NCBI GenBank assembly: GCA_003132305.1
Contig: PKXJ01000035.1
Span: 95,579 to 159,578 of the forward strand
Length of the DNA: 64,000 nucleotides
Direction: 5' to 3'
DNA from: Acidimicrobiaceae bacterium
GTDB taxonomy: Bacteria > Actinomycetota > Acidimicrobiia > Acidimicrobiales > RAAP-2
Shown: positions 61,065 through 64,000 of the stretch, piece by piece
Layout: the number at the start of each line of letters is the position of its first letter
Numbering within the stretch: the first letter of the stretch is position 1
The notes under the pieces: generated by a model
What the model saw: the letters and a program-made list of their open reading frames with translations, nothing else
The model's database searches: none
Told to the model about the DNA's origin: nothing
Made by a program: the position numbers and the translations under genes

Positions 61065-61376
61065 GTGACGCGCCTCGCGATACTGGCCCGCCCCCAAGAG
61101 CGGCCAATGCACGGCTACGAGATGATGCAAGAACTGTCGGAGCGGACCCCAGGTCTGTGGCAGCCAGGTCCCGGATCCAGCTACCCGGCGCTGCAACTTC
61201 TAGAAGACCAAGGACTAGTGCGCTCCGAGAGCGCCGACGGTCGTCGTCAATTCACGTTGACCGAAGAAGGTCGCGCCGAGTTGAAGTCTCGACCCGAAGG
61301 TTCGGCGCCCTGGGAGACGATGGTCAGCCAAGCGGACCAGGGGGACATCGCCATCTATCGCGCACCGTCGCGTTGA
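61065..61376 (+). CDS. PadR family transcriptional regulator
   Basis: 103-residue winged-helix protein. The family core is plain: MHGYEMMQELSERTPGLWQP followed by GPGSSYPALQLLEDQGLVRS and RRQFTLTEEGRAEL. The segment before it (VTRLAILARPQERP) is shorter and less typical than in other PadR proteins, and the C-terminal dimerisation helix is short, so it belongs to the small PadR type. GTG 61065 is chosen with AGGAG 11 bases upstream; spacing is long, so the start is uncertain. It could control kynA-kynU or the following SDR gene. Confidence 0.8.
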   Translation: MTRLAILARPQERPMHGYEMMQELSERTPGLWQPGPGSSYPALQLLEDQGLVRSESADGRRQFTLTEEGRAELKSRPEGSAPWETMVSQADQGDIAIYRAPSR

Positions 61377-61406
61377 CGGATCGTCCGCATCGGTCAAGAT
61401 AATGAA

Positions 61407-62189
61407 GTGAAGCAGTCAGCGGGAAAGGAACCAGTCAACGCGGTCGCCATCGTGACGGGCGTCGGTCGTCGTGAGGGCATCGGTTTTGCCGTGGCCGAGC
61501 GACTCGCGCGCGACGGATTCGACGTGGGCTTCAACTACTGGACTCCCTATGACCAACGGATGGCCTACGGCGCCGACGTGACCACCGCGGACGAACTCAC
61601 GACCCGCATAACTGAACTGGGACGTGGCGCCGCCGCCGTTGAAGCCGACCTCGAAATTCCCGAATCGACGTCGAGTCTGTTCGACTCGATCGAATCCAGT
61701 CTCGGTCCGGTCGCGACGCTCGTGCTGTGCCACTGCGAGTCCGTCGACTCGGGGATACTCAATACCACCGTTGAGAGTTTTGACCGTCACTTTGCGGTGA
61801 ACGCGCGAGCCACGTGGCTTCTCATTAGAGAGTTCGGACTCCGTTTTCAATCGACGTCGGGCTACGGGCGCATCATCGCCCTGACGAGCGATCACACCGT
61901 TGGCAACTTGCCCTACGGCGCGAGCAAGGGAGCACTGGACCGCATTACGCTCGCCGCCGCGCAAGAGTTCGCCGGCCTCGGCATTACCGCCAACGTCATC
62001 AACCCCGGCCCCACGGACACTGGTTGGATGACGCCCGAACTGAAATCTCGAATTACGCGGGAGACGCCCCTAGGCCGCCTTGGCGTTCCCAAAGACGTTG
62101 CCAACCTCGTGTCGTTTCTCTGTTCCTTCGATGGGGGTTGGATCAACGGCCAACTTTTGGCGTCAGATGGTGGTTTAGGTGCTGGTTGA
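61407..62189 (+). CDS. short-chain dehydrogenase/reductase (SDR)
   Basis: 260-residue classical SDR. The cofactor motif is VTGVGRREGIGFAVAERLA (a variant of TGxxxGIG), the catalytic Ser is in IIALTSDHTVG, and Tyr-x3-Lys is YGASK. NVINPGPTDTGWM and INGQLLASDGG are the usual end segments. It resembles FabG-like 3-oxoacyl-ACP reductases used in antibiotic or xenobiotic reduction. The substrate is unknown. It begins 30 bases after the PadR gene, so the two may be co-transcribed. Confidence 0.88.
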   Translation: MKQSAGKEPVNAVAIVTGVGRREGIGFAVAERLARDGFDVGFNYWTPYDQRMAYGADVTTADELTTRITELGRGAAAVEADLEIPESTSSLFDSIESSLGPVATLVLCHCESVDSGILNTTVESFDRHFAVNARATWLLIREFGLRFQSTSGYGRIIALTSDHTVGNLPYGASKGALDRITLAAAQEFAGLGITANVINPGPTDTGWMTPELKSRITRETPLGRLGVPKDVANLVSFLCSFDGGWINGQLLASDGGLGAG

Positions 62190-62245
62190 TTTCTCGGTGC
62201 TCGAGAGGCGTCGCACTCGATGATCTTCAAAGCTGGCGTTGCTTT

Positions 62246-62731
62246 CTAAAGCTCCATGAACATCAAATGGAGTCCGACTAATCCGTCCTCGGGGTGATCA
62301 AACGCCTGGGGGACCGTAGCGAGAATCGAGAAGCCCAGTTTCTCCCACAGACGCACGGCGGCGACGTTGGTTTCGACGACCGCGTTGAACTGGATGCTCC
62401 GATAGCCTGCGGCGCGGGCCCAGTCAATGACGTAGTGGCCGAGCGCAAATCCGACCCCCCTTCCTTGACGGGCTGGACTAACCATGAAACTCGCCGTCGC
62501 GACGTGCGAACCCCGACCGGGTCGATTGGGGCCCATTTTCGCCGATCCGACGACAACGTTGTCCTCAAGAGCGACGACGGTTTGTCCCGGCGGTCGTTCC
62601 ATCCACCACGGTCGAGCGTCCTCGAGCGTGAGACCATCGGGAATCGCGTACGTGGTGCCTTCGTCGACGATCGCACGAAAGATCGGGTAGATAACTTCCC
62701 AGTCCGCGTCGCGCGCTTTTCTAATCATCAT
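62246..62731 (-). CDS. GNAT family N-acetyltransferase
   Basis: 161 residues. It starts MMIRKARDADWEVIYPIFRA and contains the acetyl-CoA loop FMVSPARQGRGVGFALGHYV and FNAVVETNVAAVRLWEKLGF, a close match to the phosphinothricin/YncA-like acetyltransferase group. It ends GLHLMFMEL. The first of two adjacent ATGs (62731) is taken. TACGAT ends 8 bases before it. The frame is open 58 codons further but without homology. Confidence 0.85.
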   Translation of the reverse strand: MMIRKARDADWEVIYPIFRAIVDEGTTYAIPDGLTLEDARPWWMERPPGQTVVALEDNVVVGSAKMGPNRPGRGSHVATASFMVSPARQGRGVGFALGHYVIDWARAAGYRSIQFNAVVETNVAAVRLWEKLGFSILATVPQAFDHPEDGLVGLHLMFMEL

Positions 62732-62774
62732 GCCTCGAGATCGTAATCCGGACTTCGAGTTGTGCGGCGAGCTC

Positions 62775-63884
62775 TTAGATTCGTCGACGGCGAAGTGCGC
62801 GTCGAACAAACTTGGCCAGAGCGAACAACGCACCGAGAGCGAGCGCCGCGAAGAGGACGGGACCCGCCAGACGAACGAGCCACTCGAATCCCGAGACGAA
62901 GCCACCGATGCTGTCGTGCCAGGCCTTACCTAGTCCCGATCGATGCGACGCGTGTGAGTGCTGGCCGGCCTCCGAGACCGTCAAGGTGAGCGATCCGTAG
63001 GTCGTTTGGTGGCTGAGCACGTTTAACTGTCCTTGGAGCTGCTCTATCTGACTCTGCAGGTTATTGAGTTGGCTCTGAACAGCCAGGATGCCGTTGATCG
63101 TCGTCGCCTTCGTCATGATCGTCAGGTACTGCCGGCGGCTCGCTTCGAGCGCGGTGATGTGCGCTTGCAGGTCCACGTACTGCGCCGTCACGTCATTGGA
63201 GGTGGTGCTGACTGACGTCGCGTGACCAACGCGTTGTACTTGGGCGACCAGTTTCGCGAAGTTGCGCTGTGGAACCTGCAACACGATTGTGCCGTCGGTG
63301 AACTTTCCCGACGTGCGCGTGCCCCCGTGGGCTTCGGTGCTGTCGACGTAACCTCCGTCACCCGACGCCAGCTTGGTCAGTGTCGTGAAAGCCGACGCGA
63401 CGCGTCCGCTGCTCACCGTTAAGGCAATGGTTCCGTTCGACTCAATCTTCTGCGTGACGCTGGTTGTTCCATTGACGAATCCAGTACCGGTCAGCGATAG
63501 ATTGCTTTCGGCGGAAGGTAAAAGCGCCGATTGAGACGAAGTGGACGCCGCGGGTCCGAACCGCGTTACCGCGCCCGGCGCATTCTGTCGCACGCTCTTC
63601 GTCGGAGCCAGGGCTCCATGGACGAGCGTCCGGTTTGGCGTACCTTCGGTCCTAAAGAGTGGAACCGAAACTCCGGCGACGATCACGACTAACGCAGCCG
63701 CTACCAGATACGTGCGACCACGACTCGGTTGGCTTATGAAGGTCGGAACGTGACTCGCTCGTGCTGGAGGTTCGTTCGCCTGGGCTTCAGCCAGAATTCG
63801 ATCAGTCGCGTCGCTGGTCACTTCGAACGTGTTGGCAACGTCCTTGAATGCATGAATGAGAACTTCCTCGTCGATCATGGTCAC
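62775..63884 (-). CDS. DUF4349 membrane protein, probable sigma-factor partner
   Basis: 369 residues. A cytoplasmic N-terminal segment (about 1-50) is followed by one transmembrane helix (about 57-76). An extracytoplasmic DUF4349 region (about 130-330) follows, with TGTIVLQVP-like strands (here FTDGTIVLQVPQRNFAKLVA), DVTAQYVDLQAHITALEASR and a coiled coil LAVQSQLNNLQSQIEQLQGQ. A second hydrophobic helix (about 335-358) precedes a basic tail. Its GTG start overlaps the stop of a sigma factor gene, the usual place for an anti-sigma factor, so it may sense envelope state and hold the sigma factor. This role is inferred. Confidence 0.85.
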   Translation of the reverse strand: MTMIDEEVLIHAFKDVANTFEVTSDATDRILAEAQANEPPARASHVPTFISQPSRGRTYLVAAALVVIVAGVSVPLFRTEGTPNRTLVHGALAPTKSVRQNAPGAVTRFGPAASTSSQSALLPSAESNLSLTGTGFVNGTTSVTQKIESNGTIALTVSSGRVASAFTTLTKLASGDGGYVDSTEAHGGTRTSGKFTDGTIVLQVPQRNFAKLVAQVQRVGHATSVSTTSNDVTAQYVDLQAHITALEASRRQYLTIMTKATTINGILAVQSQLNNLQSQIEQLQGQLNVLSHQTTYGSLTLTVSEAGQHSHASHRSGLGKAWHDSIGGFVSGFEWLVRLAGPVLFAALALGALFALAKFVRRALRRRRI

Positions 63885-64000
63885 GCGGTCACCTCTTTAC
63901 TGGTAGTGGAACTTCTCGAAGCTTCTGACTTGAGTGCCGGATGCACGGCCAGGCGCGTGCGCGCCTCGTTGAGCCGGGACTTCACCGTTCCTTGCTTGCG
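63881..64000 (-). CDS. ECF-type RNA polymerase sigma factor, C-terminal fragment
   Basis: The window ends inside this gene; 39 C-terminal residues are visible. KQGTVKSRLNEARTRLA is the DNA-recognition helix of sigma region 4, normally read as EGTVKSRLxRAR in ECF sigma factors. A Ser/Thr-rich tail follows. The stop overlaps the start of the DUF4349 gene (GTGA), so the two are translationally coupled. Confidence 0.85.
   Translation of the reverse strand, partial: RKQGTVKSRLNEARTRLAVHPALKSEASRSSTTSKEVTA

Noticed and set aside
60927..61068. Minus-strand open stretch of about 47 codons between kynU and PadR, protein-like in composition
   Set aside because: It has no ATG, GTG or TTG start before an upstream stop, and it overlaps the PadR start region.
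1..64000. CRISPR array, prophage or plasmid origin
   Set aside because: No regularly spaced repeats, phage structural genes, replication initiator or iteron array were seen; the only tandem array is the five-unit octamer.

Overview
The window looks like a chromosomal segment of a high-G+C actinobacterium, most likely of the Acidimicrobiia type. This is inferred from gene content, not from a marker tree. The pointers are: frequent GTG starts; a Gram-positive LexA box before recA; an intein in recA at the Mycobacterium leprae-type site; two serine tRNAs with encoded CCA; a secreted S53 peptidase; and lipoproteins with repeated SCPS-type motifs. About twenty genes have a TANNNT -10 hexamer ending 6-7 bases before the start codon, which points to widespread leaderless transcription. 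I used this rule to choose several starts. I saw no rRNA, CRISPR array or prophage. The only transposon trace is a short IS3-type remnant beside a tRNA-Ser.

Layout. 1-4.4 kb: hydrolase end, ureohydrolase, PLP decarboxylase, prephenate dehydratase, SRPBCC protein, IS3 remnant. 4.4-8.4 kb: tRNA-Ser(UGA), typA, two unknown proteins, a 40-residue membrane peptide and a coiled-coil protein. 8.4-13.6 kb: two large secreted proteins (a Thr-linker protein and an S53 sedolisin) and a DUF4395 membrane protein. 14-17 kb: NUDIX hydrolase and an amino-acid ABC transporter. 17.1-20.4 kb: tRNA-Ser(GCU), rimO-pgsA-cinA. 20.4-24.2 kb: an inverted repeat and three envelope or secreted proteins lying between cinA and recA. 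24.3-26.6 kb: SOS-controlled, intein-bearing recA. 26.6-37 kb: Baeyer-Villiger-type monooxygenase, acyltransferase, exporter, serB, ferredoxin plus tandem P450s, pepP, enoyl-CoA hydratase, GNAT. 36.8-39.2 kb: dTDP-rhamnose genes rfbA/rfbB-rfbC.

39.2-55.5 kb is the most coherent block: a nucleoside uptake and breakdown island. A BmpA-like lipoprotein-family binding protein, a double ATPase and two permeases bring nucleosides in. Adenosine deaminase, cytidine deaminase, purine and pyrimidine nucleoside phosphorylases and the pseudouridine pair psuG-psuK release bases and pentose phosphates. A phosphohexomutase-family enzyme (probable phosphopentomutase), deoC and an aldehyde dehydrogenase take deoxyribose to glyceraldehyde 3-phosphate and acetate. 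The aldehyde dehydrogenase is followed by a catalytically empty ALDH-like protein and resembles an ALDH16 split in two genes.

55.7-64 kb: DHA2 drug exporter, ettA, a kynurenine-pathway pair (kynA-kynU), a PadR regulator, an SDR, a GNAT, and the end of an ECF sigma factor translationally coupled to a DUF4349 membrane protein that is probably its partner.
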